Of a stretch of DNA of 64,000 nucleotides, positions 1 through 8,594 are shown piece after piece; the stretch's first letter is position 1; every line of letters begins with the position of its first letter. This DNA comes from Polynucleobacter duraquae (GTDB lineage Bacteria > Pseudomonadota > Gammaproteobacteria > Burkholderiales > Burkholderiaceae): the NCBI RefSeq assembly GCF_000973625.1, contig NZ_CP007501.1:868001-932000 (forward strand), read 5' to 3'. Under the pieces are notes generated by a model. The model did no database searches, had not been told where the DNA came from, and saw only the letters and a list, made by a program, of their open reading frames with translations. Both the position numbers and the translations under genes were made by a program.

Positions 1-137
1 CGTTTCGCTCGACTGGCGGTGCGGTGGTTGAGGAGATTTCATCTACACACTTTAAGAATGATTCTTTTTATATCGATGAGGCAATTAACAAAAACCTAAA
101 TCGTAAATCTGTTCTTACATATTGGATGGTTGATTAA
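1..137 (+). CDS. 3' end of an unidentified polysaccharide-cluster gene (partial)
   Basis: An open frame enters from the left edge (codons in frame from base 3) and ends at a TAA at 135-137. Only about 44 residues are visible, ending in SVLTYWMVD. The last base of the stop codon is the first base of the next ATG, the tight packing seen across this cluster, so it is probably the upstream member of the same operon. There are too few residues to assign a family. A sugar-nucleotide enzyme would suit the context, but that is only inference. Confidence 0.5.
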   Translation, partial: FRSTGGAVVEEISSTHFKNDSFYIDEAINKNLNRKSVLTYWMVD

Positions 138-1957
138 TGAGCTCGACCAAAAAAATATTTCGTGTTGCCGATTATTTGTTGGGTAGGTTGGCCGATCTAG
201 GCGTACAAGACGTTTTCTTTTTGCCCGGCGGTGGCGCAATGTATCTGAATGATGCGCTTGCTTGCGAGCCCCGTATTAATGCCGTTCCCTGCCATCACGA
301 GCAGGCCTGTGGCATTGCTGCAGAAGCCTATGGTAGAACCCACCAATCTGGATTTGGTGTTGCTATGGTGACAACGGGTCCTGGGGCAACAAATGTCCTA
401 ACGCCTGTTGCTGGTGCATGGATTGAGTCTTTACCCTTATTTATTTTATCAGGTCAGGTAAAAAGGCCCGATGCTCTTCGTGGAAGGCCGCTACGTCAAA
501 GTGGTGTCCAAGAGGTTGATGTTGTATCGATGGTAAAGCCAATTACCAAGTTTGCTATCACTATTAACTCGCCTGAAGATGCGCGCAAATGTTTTGAAGA
601 AGCACTTTGGCATATGCAAGAACGGCGTCCAGGACCTGTTTGGTTGGATGTGCCCTTGGATGTTCAGGCTTCACCTATTGACCCTGAAAAATTATTAGGA
701 TTTGAACCACCCGTTTCTAGTGTGAAGACTGAGTTATCTAACCAATTAGAGGAGTTTAAAAAGCTACTATTCCAAGCAAAACGACCTTTAGTGCTAGCAG
801 GTCATGGCATCCGGATAGCTGGTGCATCAAAACAATTCAAAAAGCTTGTAGAGGAATTGGGAATTCCCTGTGTATTTACCTGGAATGCTTCTGATTTATT
901 AGCTTGGGACAACCCTTTGTATGTCGGACGTCCTGGTGTGGTTGCAGCACGTGCACCAAATTTTGCTGTTCAAAACTGCGATTGTTTGATTAGCATTGGT
1001 TGTCGACTGGATAACATTATTACTGCTTACAACCCAAAAGGGTTTGCACAGAATGCAAAAAAAATTGTTGTTGATGTTGATCAAAATGAATTAGATCAAC
1101 ATCAAATGGATATCTCTTTACCAATTTTGTCTGACGCTAAAGATTTTATTGTTGCATGCCTTGCAAGTAGTTTTTCAGCGCGTCCTGAATGGGATACTTG
1201 GCGAGAGAAATGCCTTGATTGGAAAAAAAGATTTACTCCCTTAGATGGTAGAAAGTTTGATCTCAATACCCCGATCAGTCATTATGAATTTGTTGATACA
1301 ATTTCCGATGCTATCCCAGAAAATCAGTTAGTAATTACTGGAAGTTCAGGCCTGGCAGTCGAGGTATTTTATACGGTATATCGAAATAAGCCTGGACAGC
1401 GGATGTTTTTAACTTCGGGGTTGGGATCCATGGGTTACGGTATCGCTGCTGCTATTGGTGCATGTATTGGTGCCAGAAGAATTCCGACCGTTTGCGTCGA
1501 AAGTGATGGAAGTTTGATGCTCAATTTACAAGAGTTTGCAACATTGAAGGCACTAAATTTACCCATTACTGTTGTAGTGATGAACAATGGCGGCTATGCT
1601 TCTATTCGCAATACGCAGCGTAACTATTTTGAGGCACGATACTTGGGCACAGGACCGGCGTCCGGCCTATATATTCCAGACTTTGTAGAGGTTGCAAAGG
1701 GAATGGGTTTAGCAGCTGAAAATATCAATACGGTAGAGCAGTTAAAAAAATCTTTTGCTTCTATAGGCCCAAGAATCTTGAATGTGCATCTGATGAGAGA
1801 TGAAGCTTTATCACCAAAGGTTGCCGCAATGCCCCAGCCAGATGGTTCGATTATCTCAATGCCACTGGAAGACATGAGTCCTCTGTTAACTCTTGAGCAA
1901 CTTAAGGCCGAAATGCTGGTCGAAATCCATCCTAATTCTGAAAAGGCCAGGGTTTGA
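137..1957 (+). CDS. ThDP-dependent acetolactate-synthase-like enzyme of the polysaccharide cluster
   Basis: A 606-residue protein with the three-domain layout of the acetolactate synthase/pyruvate oxidase family. The catalytic glutamate is in HHEQACG (E55), which activates the thiamine ring. The C-terminal diphosphate/Mg site starts at SDGS (about 456) and runs to MNNGGY (about 480-490). These enzymes transfer an activated aldehyde to a keto acceptor. Placed between sugar-nucleotide genes and followed directly by a sugar C-methyltransferase, it is more likely a YerE-type enzyme adding a two-carbon branch to a 4-keto sugar nucleotide than a valine/isoleucine enzyme. That is inference from context; no small regulatory subunit gene is nearby. 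It overlaps the previous stop by one base and the next start by four. Confidence 0.85.
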   Translation: MSSTKKIFRVADYLLGRLADLGVQDVFFLPGGGAMYLNDALACEPRINAVPCHHEQACGIAAEAYGRTHQSGFGVAMVTTGPGATNVLTPVAGAWIESLPLFILSGQVKRPDALRGRPLRQSGVQEVDVVSMVKPITKFAITINSPEDARKCFEEALWHMQERRPGPVWLDVPLDVQASPIDPEKLLGFEPPVSSVKTELSNQLEEFKKLLFQAKRPLVLAGHGIRIAGASKQFKKLVEELGIPCVFTWNASDLLAWDNPLYVGRPGVVAARAPNFAVQNCDCLISIGCRLDNIITAYNPKGFAQNAKKIVVDVDQNELDQHQMDISLPILSDAKDFIVACLASSFSARPEWDTWREKCLDWKKRFTPLDGRKFDLNTPISHYEFVDTISDAIPENQLVITGSSGLAVEVFYTVYRNKPGQRMFLTSGLGSMGYGIAAAIGACIGARRIPTVCVESDGSLMLNLQEFATLKALNLPITVVVMNNGGYASIRNTQRNYFEARYLGTGPASGLYIPDFVEVAKGMGLAAENINTVEQLKKSFASIGPRILNVHLMRDEALSPKVAAMPQPDGSIISMPLEDMSPLLTLEQLKAEMLVEIHPNSEKARV

Positions 1958-3099
1958 TTAAAAAATCAAATTCTTGTAGGGTCTGTGACGGATCCTTATC
2001 CGCATCACCGTTACTAAGGTATGAGAATTCGCCAAGATCAGCACAAGGATTTTTAGATGCTAGTGAAGAGTGTGATGACTTGGTCAATTTAGAAATATTT
2101 CAATGCACGTATTGTGGCCTTGTGCAACATAACTTGGCACCAGTTCCCTATTACAAGGAGGTAATACGCGCTATTGCCTTTTCAAAGGAGATGGGTGAAT
2201 TTCGTGTTGATCAACTTCATCATTGGATTAAGCAAAACCTTCTAGAGAATAAAAAGATTCTAGAGGTTGGGTGTGGCAGGGGAGAATATATTGATTTGCT
2301 GATCAGTGCGGGCGCTACAAAAGTTGCCGGAATTGAGTATGCCCAAACGAGCGTTATAGCGGCTAGGGAAAAATATCCTCAAATCTATAAAGGGTATTTA
2401 GATTTGGATTTTGAATTACCAAGTGACTTTAAATTTGATGCATTTACTATTTTTAGTTTCTTGGAGCATTGGCCTAACCCAAATAAAGGGTTGAGAATAA
2501 TTCATTCAGCTTTATCTGAGGGCGCAGTTGGATTGGTTGAGGTTCCTAATTTTGAATTAATTCTTAACAAGGGCCTGTATTCCGAATTCACAACAGATCA
2601 CATTTTTTATTTTGATAGAAAGTCAATTACTTTCATTCTTGAAAAAAATGGATTCGAAGTTATCTCAGTTGAGTCGGTTTGGAATGACTATATATTGTCT
2701 GCAAAGGTGCGAAAAAGACCATTGCTAGATGTTACAAATTTCTTAAATATACAGGAAAAGATCAAATCTCAATTAACTACGTTCTTAGGTCATCATGGTA
2801 ACCGCGACGTAGCTATATGGGGTGCTGGCCACCAGTCCTTAGCGGTCATTGCAATGTCTGGGGTGGCTAATCAAATTAAATATATTGTTGATTCTGCTCC
2901 ATTTAAGCAAGGTAAATTTACTCCCGCTACACATCTTCTAATTGTTGGTCCGGAGCACTTAATTGCCCATCCCCCCAAGGCTATTATCGTAATGGCTGCT
3001 GGATATTCGAATGAGGTTATTCGAATAATTTTGGAGAAATATTCATTCATTGCGCATATTGCAGTTCTGAGGGAAGACAATCTGGAGATTGTGCGATGA
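1954..3099 (+). CDS. Sugar-nucleotide C-methyltransferase-like SAM methyltransferase
   Basis: A 381-residue protein with the three-part layout of deoxysugar C-methyltransferases. The N-terminal zinc-type domain has C8/C11 and C51/C54. The central Rossmann SAM domain has motif I EVGCGRGEY at about residues 103-111. The C-terminal nucleotide-binding-like domain contains AIWGAGHQS. Characterised members methylate C3 of 4-keto sugars. The start is TTG at 1954, overlapping the preceding stop as TTGA, so translational coupling is likely; the stop overlaps the next ATG in the same way. Substrate cannot be read from sequence. Together with the ThDP enzyme it points to synthesis of a branched sugar. 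Confidence 0.8.
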   Translation: MIKKSNSCRVCDGSLSASPLLRYENSPRSAQGFLDASEECDDLVNLEIFQCTYCGLVQHNLAPVPYYKEVIRAIAFSKEMGEFRVDQLHHWIKQNLLENKKILEVGCGRGEYIDLLISAGATKVAGIEYAQTSVIAAREKYPQIYKGYLDLDFELPSDFKFDAFTIFSFLEHWPNPNKGLRIIHSALSEGAVGLVEVPNFELILNKGLYSEFTTDHIFYFDRKSITFILEKNGFEVISVESVWNDYILSAKVRKRPLLDVTNFLNIQEKIKSQLTTFLGHHGNRDVAIWGAGHQSLAVIAMSGVANQIKYIVDSAPFKQGKFTPATHLLIVGPEHLIAHPPKAIIVMAAGYSNEVIRIILEKYSFIAHIAVLREDNLEIVR

Positions 3100-3617
3100 G
3101 TGAAGAATTAAAATTTCACTTAGAGAAAGTACTTGAACATGTAAAGAATGCCAAGGAAGGCTTGCCGACTGATGTCTTTTATTTTGTAAGTCAACTTACG
3201 CCACTTATTAATGTTGACCTTCTAATTAAAAATAAGAAGGGTCAGGTTCTGTTAACTTGGCGTGATGATCGCTTTTATGGCCCTGCATGGCATATTCCTG
3301 GAGGTATTATTCGCTTTAAGGAAAAAATTGAGCATAGGATTGAACAGGTTGCACAGTTGGAGTTAGGTGCAATGGTCAATTTTGCTACTGAGCCTATTCA
3401 TATTCGTGGCTTAATTAATTCTGAAAGAGATGTGCGCGGCCACTTTATTTCAATGCTGTATTTGTGTGAACTTAGTAGTGATCCAATTAAGGAAAAAGCC
3501 TACTCCAATGGTGAGCCCAAGCAGGGTCAATGGTCATGGCATGATAAAGCGCCAGAAAATTTATTGAAAGTGCACGAATCTTTTAGAAAATTTATAGACG
3601 ATACACCACCCCTCTGA
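3096..3617 (+). CDS. NUDIX hydrolase, GDP-mannose mannosyl hydrolase-like
   Basis: A 173-residue NUDIX protein. The Nudix box spans about residues 70-92 (GIIRFKE to LELG). The canonical R-E-U-x-E-E is degraded to Q-V-A-Q-L-E, a pattern like that of GDP-mannose mannosyl hydrolases, which lack one catalytic glutamate and cleave at the sugar carbon rather than the pyrophosphate. The PGGIIRF stretch before the box also fits that family. The start overlaps the methyltransferase stop (ATGA). Its last 35 or so codons have a decayed second copy at about 5343-5462, directly before the SDR gene. Substrate (GDP-mannose or another NDP-sugar) is inferred. Confidence 0.8.
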   Translation: MSEELKFHLEKVLEHVKNAKEGLPTDVFYFVSQLTPLINVDLLIKNKKGQVLLTWRDDRFYGPAWHIPGGIIRFKEKIEHRIEQVAQLELGAMVNFATEPIHIRGLINSERDVRGHFISMLYLCELSSDPIKEKAYSNGEPKQGQWSWHDKAPENLLKVHESFRKFIDDTPPL

Positions 3618-3756
3618 CTAAGAAATCTACAATGATATTAATGTATTAATTTAACACTGCATATCGCATCTTTGGGAATTACCACTATATCTCAATGAAA
3701 TTTTGGAACGGCTGTTAGGCATTTTAATTTTTATCAATATATTAGAGAGAGCTCTT

Positions 3757-5208
3757 ATGAAAAGCTATGCACCCCATCAGATTGTTAAGTCTTGCTCAAG
3801 AATAGAAAGTGGGCTTAGATTGGCTCATGATGGTGTCAGAGCTTGCACATTCTCAACTGGTGCTGTAGAGGCTCCGAATTACTGGGGGCCAGATGAAATA
3901 CCTCTAAACTTAACAAAGCAGATGATAGTTGATAAAAGAAGGGCCCTGTTTGAAAGGTTAAATGATCCAAATGACAATGATTTTCTTTGTAGAAAATGTA
4001 CTCATTGGGTTGAAAAAGAATATAAAGAGATTCGCTTTGATCAATTAGAATTTGTAAATGTCGCCCACTTCTCAGCATGTAATTTAAGATGTAATTATTG
4101 TGGCTTTACTAAAAATAATGACTTCAAGAAAGAAAAATATAGTGCATTAAATATATTGAAGCATTTTGATGCCAAGGATGTCACATTCGAAGCTTCTGTT
4201 GATTTTAATGCCGGAGAGCCGACGTTAATGAAGGACTTGGATGAGCATTTAATTTTTTTTAGAGAAAATAAAATGCGGGTTCGTTTATATAGTAACGGTA
4301 TTATATTTTCTCAAGCAGTTTATGATGCAGTAAAGGATGGAACAATCACTTGGCTAATTATTTCTGTTGATGCTGGCACCCCGTCGACATACTTTAAAAC
4401 TAAAAAAAGTAATTGTTAAAGTGATGTTATCAAAAACTTAGCAAAATACAGAGAGGCTGAGGTCGAGGGAATAGGCAAAGTTGCTGCTAAATATATTTTT
4501 ACTGAGGATACACTCGGTGATGATGATTTATACGGCTTTCTTTATTCAATGCTAGCAATTGGAATCGTAAACATTTGGTTATTACATGACTACAGCCTTT
4601 CTCATTTTGAAAACCTAGATGATAAAACTGCATACTTAGACGCTTATGCAAAGTTGTACAATCTATTTGAGGATTGGAGTATTACACCATCCCATTTTGG
4701 AGATTCAGCTGCTGGAGACGTGATTCCAGTTATGAATGCATTCCAAATAAAAACAAAAGAAAAAATTGAACAGCTTAAAACCAAAAAAAAATCAGTTAAG
4801 TCGGTTGACGTTTCAAAAATAGTCATCTACAAAAATATTTTAAAAAAATTTAATAACTATAAAACTTATGGATTAAAAGATGTTGATTCCTTACTCGACG
4901 AACTGAATAATTCTAGAGTACTTGTAGCACCATCTGGAGTTGCAACCCTTAACTTATTATCAAATGTTAAGTTTAGTAAATTAAATATTATATCTTTTGC
5001 CGATCTTAGCGTGAGCAAGCATGGCCAAAAACTAAATGGTGTTGAGGTTAGGTCTTATAAGGATTTAAAAAATATCAACTTTGATAAGATTATAATTACA
5101 AGCGAATATTTTATGAACTCTATCTTAAATGACATGAGCGACTCATTTCATATAAATGATAAGGAGATAATATTAATTTCAGATGAACCCTTAAACCGCA
5201 GATACTAG
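3757..5208 (+). pseudogene. Radical SAM protein interrupted by an in-frame TAA
   Basis: Starting at ATG 3757 (preceded by AGAGAG), the frame encodes a radical SAM protein with the CX3CX2C cluster motif at C108, C112 and C115 (ACNLRCNYCGF) and the downstream glycine motif NAGEPTL. At 4417-4419 the frame meets TAA after KTKKSNC. The same frame stays open for another 262 codons to the stop at 5206-5208 and still reads like protein (SDVIKNLAKYREAE), so one nonsense change best explains the break. The C-terminal part resembles the nucleotide-binding fold at the end of C-methyltransferases (VLVAPSGVATLNLL). Intact length would be about 483 residues. A true short protein (to 4419) plus a restart at 4549 is possible but less likely. 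The gene is AT-rich with no close partner. Confidence 0.75.
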
Positions 5209-5462
5209 ATTATTTTTTAAAACAAACTGCAATTAATTTTGAATTATTAGTTATCGTTAATTATTCTTCGGATAATTTAATAATCGAAATGGTTGGTAAT
5301 AGAGAAAATGCAACTATCGTTATATCTTTAGGCAATTCTAATCCAATTATTGCGTACAATCATAAGCAGGACCGGAGGGCTTGGCATTACAAAGCATCCA
5401 AATACTTATTGAAAGTGCGCTTATCTTTAAGAAAGTTAACTGATGATGCTCCACCTCTCTGA
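5187..5462 (+). pseudogene. Chimeric remnant: glycosyltransferase 2-like fragment joined to a decayed NUDIX 3' end
   Basis: One frame is open from 5187 to the stop at 5460-5462. Its first half reads like the N-terminus of a family 2 glycosyltransferase (LDYFLKQTAINFELLV, then NYSSDN), overlapping the end of the radical SAM pseudogene in another frame. Its second half (about 5343-5462) matches the C-terminus of the intact NUDIX gene: AYNHK...AWHYKAS..LLKV..S.RK..DDAPPL-stop against AYSNGEPKQ..WSWHDKAPENLLKV. It has no start codon of its own and ends inside the SDR gene. It is best read as a recombination scar. The NUDIX half is well supported by direct comparison; the glycosyltransferase half is tentative. 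Confidence 0.6.
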
Positions 5463-6483
5463 CTATGACATCAGCGCCGATATTGCTGATGCTATTTCTC
5501 GTTTGGGCGAAGATATTCAGTTATTCAACAATAAGTCAATATTGATTACCGGGGGCACTGGTTTTTTTGGGCGCTGGCTGCTTCAAATTCTATGCTCCTT
5601 GATATTAGAAAAAAAATTCAAAATAGATATATATGTACTGAGTCGCAATCCAGAAAAATTTTTAGAAGCAAATGCCGAGTACTCATTCGATCGGCTTGTT
5701 AATTTTATTTCAGGGGATGTGATAAATTTTGAATTGCCAAATATTAAGACTGACTACTTAATTCATATGGCAACTACAGCAGCATCCGAAACCTTTGACG
5801 GAGAAGATCAGTTACAAAAGCTAGATCTTTTGTACAGGGGCACAAGAAACACTCTAGAGCAGGCAGTTCGATCTGGGGTAAAAAAAGTATTATTTACGTC
5901 GTCTGGTGTTGCTTATGGCCCATCAAATGACACTTTTTTTACTGAAGAAATGCTTCAGGCTCCCAAGACAACCATGGTTTCTTCTGCATTGGGCGAAGGA
6001 AAAAGGTTGGCAGAATATCTAATTGGATACTACGCACTCAAAGGTGGTTTTGAGTATTCAATTGCTCGATGCTTTTCTTTTTTTGGCCCATTTTTGCCCT
6101 TGGATATCCACTATGCAATTGGTAATTTTGTAAATGATGCAATAACCAAGGATGTAATTACCGTAAAAGGGGGAGGTCAAGAATTACGCTCTTATCTTTA
6201 TATAGGTGATGCTTGGGTTTGGCTTTTAAAATTACTACTCCATGGAGATAACGAAATTTATAACGTGGGATCATCAAAATCTATTTCTATTGGGGATCTG
6301 GCTTTCCTAGTTCGGAATACCCTGGCAGCGGAAAAGAGGGTGGAATTTTTGGGGCTGACCCATGAAGTAGGAAACTTTAGTCGTAATACCTATATCCCAA
6401 ATACTGATAAGATTTGTAATAAATATGGATTACGTGAGTGGACGACATTGAGCCAAGGTATTAAAAAGATGGCAAGTTTATGA
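5443..6483 (+). CDS. NAD-dependent epimerase/dehydratase (extended SDR) for sugar nucleotides
   Basis: A 346-residue extended short-chain dehydrogenase. The NAD-binding motif GGTGFFG lies near residues 37-43, and the serine-type motif LFTSSGVAYG is near residue 145. The usual YxxxK dyad reads LGEGK (SSALGEGKR), so the catalytic tyrosine is replaced by leucine while the lysine stays. A C-terminal substrate-binding part with LRSYLYIGDAW follows. Such enzymes epimerise, dehydrate or reduce NDP-sugars in O-antigen synthesis. The start (ATGATG at 5443) lies within a decayed NUDIX 3' end, suggesting the ancestral SDR gene overlapped a NUDIX gene. Exact reaction is unknown. Confidence 0.8.
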   Translation: MMLHLSDYDISADIADAISRLGEDIQLFNNKSILITGGTGFFGRWLLQILCSLILEKKFKIDIYVLSRNPEKFLEANAEYSFDRLVNFISGDVINFELPNIKTDYLIHMATTAASETFDGEDQLQKLDLLYRGTRNTLEQAVRSGVKKVLFTSSGVAYGPSNDTFFTEEMLQAPKTTMVSSALGEGKRLAEYLIGYYALKGGFEYSIARCFSFFGPFLPLDIHYAIGNFVNDAITKDVITVKGGGQELRSYLYIGDAWVWLLKLLLHGDNEIYNVGSSKSISIGDLAFLVRNTLAAEKRVEFLGLTHEVGNFSRNTYIPNTDKICNKYGLREWTTLSQGIKKMASL

Positions 6484-6546
6484 ATACATTTCTGCGTCCA
6501 AATTGATTAAATTTAGCAGTATTAATTTTCTTGAGGAAAATAGGTT

Positions 6547-7680
6547 ATGAGTAGTGCACTTCAAATCTTGGCTGACCATGAGGCACTATCTTTGGTTGAA
6601 AAAAATAAGCGCAAGGATCAAAGTCAAAAACGTCCAAGAGTTCATCAAAAGATTCAGAGTTATTTTAAAAATATGCTTGATGGAGACATTAGCCCAATTT
6701 TAAGATTAAAGATTAATCGCTCACTATGTAACTTTAGTTGCGCCCACTGCTGCGAAGAGCCCTATATGACGCGAGACTTAAAAAAACGTACCGGTATGCC
6801 AGATCCTCGCCCACAAATGTCATTGGATGACTATAAAGAGCTCTCAAGACAGGCTGATGATTATGGATTATTTAGATTTGTTCTTACGGGTGGGGAGGCT
6901 TTAATTGATAAAAATTTGGATAAATTGATTGAGGTACTCGATCCGATGAAACACTTGATCATTCTTGATACAAATGGCTGGACTTTTGACGACGAGAAGG
7001 CAAAGTGGTTTGCAGGTCTAGGTGGTTATAAAGCCCAAATTTCACTGGATAGTTTTATTGAGGCAGAGCATGATCAGTTTAGGAGTAAAAAAGGTTCCTA
7101 TAAGAGAGTGATGCGAGCACTAGAAGCATCAAAAAAAGCCGACTTGGAATTGCTTATTTCAACTTGCATAATCAAGGATAGAGTCTTTACACAAGAATTT
7201 GAAGACTTATGCAGCTTTTGCAAGGAGGGTGACATACCTCTGTATGTAACCCTTGCAAAACCCGTTGGAACAATGAGAGAGCAAGATACTTGGGTATGCA
7301 CTAAAAAAGATGTGGACCAATTAAAGTATTTGGAAGATAAATATAATGTTTTTACTCACATGACTCCATCCTATGGTCAGCCAGGGCGCTGTATAACCGT
7401 GAAAGGCATTAATACCGTCAATCACGATGGCGAAATTATTCCTTGCCCATATATGGATCTTTCAATTGGCAATGTTACTAAAGAGCCTCTGTTCGAAATT
7501 CTCGAGAGGGGGATGATGAATAGCTGGCTGGGACCGTATCGCGATGAGTGCATCATCGGTGAGCATAAAGACTTTATTCAATTCCACAATCAATCGGTAC
7601 ATGATTATTTGGATATTAGTCCGCTATTACCTGTGCCATATGAGCATGGTTTTGGGCGAACAAAAACCATATCTAAATAA
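6547..7680 (+). CDS. Radical SAM protein with C-terminal SPASM-like domain
   Basis: A 377-residue protein with the radical SAM cluster CNFSCAHC (C61, C65, C68), the SAM-binding LTGGEAL motif, and a cysteine-bearing SPASM-like tail (GRCITV, EIIPCPYMD, IGNVTKE, RDECII) that would hold auxiliary Fe-S clusters. It has a good ribosome site (GAGGAAAATAGG) before the ATG. Radical SAM/SPASM proteins act in peptide maturation, in sulfatase maturation and in sugar dehydration or epimerisation. Here it lies between an SDR gene and a glycosyltransferase, so a radical step on a sugar or lipid-linked intermediate is a reasonable inference. It is intact, unlike the radical SAM gene at 3757. Confidence 0.8.
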   Translation: MSSALQILADHEALSLVEKNKRKDQSQKRPRVHQKIQSYFKNMLDGDISPILRLKINRSLCNFSCAHCCEEPYMTRDLKKRTGMPDPRPQMSLDDYKELSRQADDYGLFRFVLTGGEALIDKNLDKLIEVLDPMKHLIILDTNGWTFDDEKAKWFAGLGGYKAQISLDSFIEAEHDQFRSKKGSYKRVMRALEASKKADLELLISTCIIKDRVFTQEFEDLCSFCKEGDIPLYVTLAKPVGTMREQDTWVCTKKDVDQLKYLEDKYNVFTHMTPSYGQPGRCITVKGINTVNHDGEIIPCPYMDLSIGNVTKEPLFEILERGMMNSWLGPYRDECIIGEHKDFIQFHNQSVHDYLDISPLLPVPYEHGFGRTKTISK

Positions 7681-7692
7681 TTAAGGCATATT

Positions 7693-8594
7693 ATGAGTTT
7701 TTTTAGTGAAACTGGCCGACGTATTCCACGTAAGGAATTTCGTCTTTTTGGTGAGACTCCTCAAACTTATTACCGACTTGACGGACGTCTCAATGATTAT
7801 TCTGACGTATTATCAAAGTCTATTCAGTTTGGTGGCGTTGACTCTAGTATTGACTTAAATACTTTTCAGACTGCCTGCGAAAATCTTAAAAAAGAATTCG
7901 AAGCTAATTCTGATTATCGGAATTTATTTAATGGGTTAGCTGTTCCATTCATATGTAAATCTAATAAATCTTTCGATGACTTAGGTAGGGATTTACAGGA
8001 TGTTGAGCTACCAAATTTTCAACGGGCGTTTAATGCCAAATTCCCCGATCATCATTTCAAGGCAATATTGCAAAGTGATTCACAGCTAGCGGGTAGTATC
8101 ACTTTGGATCCAAGATCGCGCTATCAATCTTTTGTAAATGCATGTAAATCAGGTACTGTAATCGGTTGGTATTTTCCCCAGACACTGCAAGAATTTGATA
8201 TTGAGTCACAAAGACAGCAAATGGATGATTTGCCGGATATTGGAAATATATGCCTTAGTGGTGGCATCGATATTATGGCTGCGCTAATTGGAAATCCACA
8301 GCTATTAATTAGCGAGGAAAACTATGCGCCCATATTATGCCTTTCAGCATATATTCACAAGGATCCAAGGTTGGTTCTATTGATGAAGTCATATGGCCCC
8401 CACATGGAATTTTGGTGTATGACGCAGATGCTCTCAAAAAATGTTACCCAAGTATCAGAGCAGTGGGCTGGTGGTATAACAATTTTTCAATCTCTAAATT
8501 AGACATCTCTTCGAAAAGTAGTGTTTATGGCCCTGGTACTTTTAAATCAAACCCTAGAAAGTGCAAAAAATTATCTCTTGAAATTGAGCCCTAA
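7693..8594 (+). pseudogene. Unrecognised cluster protein split by a frame change
   Basis: The frame from ATG 7693 is convincing to about codon 210 (ICLSGGIDIMAAL) and then stops at 8502. A second forward frame, open from 8313 to 8594, reads more naturally from about 8350 (GSIDEVIWPPHGILVYDADAL, PSIRAVGWWYNNF), while the first frame there is methionine- and serine-rich and looks out of phase. The simplest reading is one gene with a frameshift between 8313 and 8365. I recognise no family. It sits 12 bases after the radical SAM/SPASM gene and runs into the glycosyltransferase frame, so it was probably an operon member. A sequencing error is an alternative. Confidence 0.55.

Noticed and set aside
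137..1957. Housekeeping acetolactate synthase (ilv)
   Set aside because: There is no ilvH/ilvC neighbour and the gene is embedded in a sugar cluster overlapping a C-methyltransferase gene.
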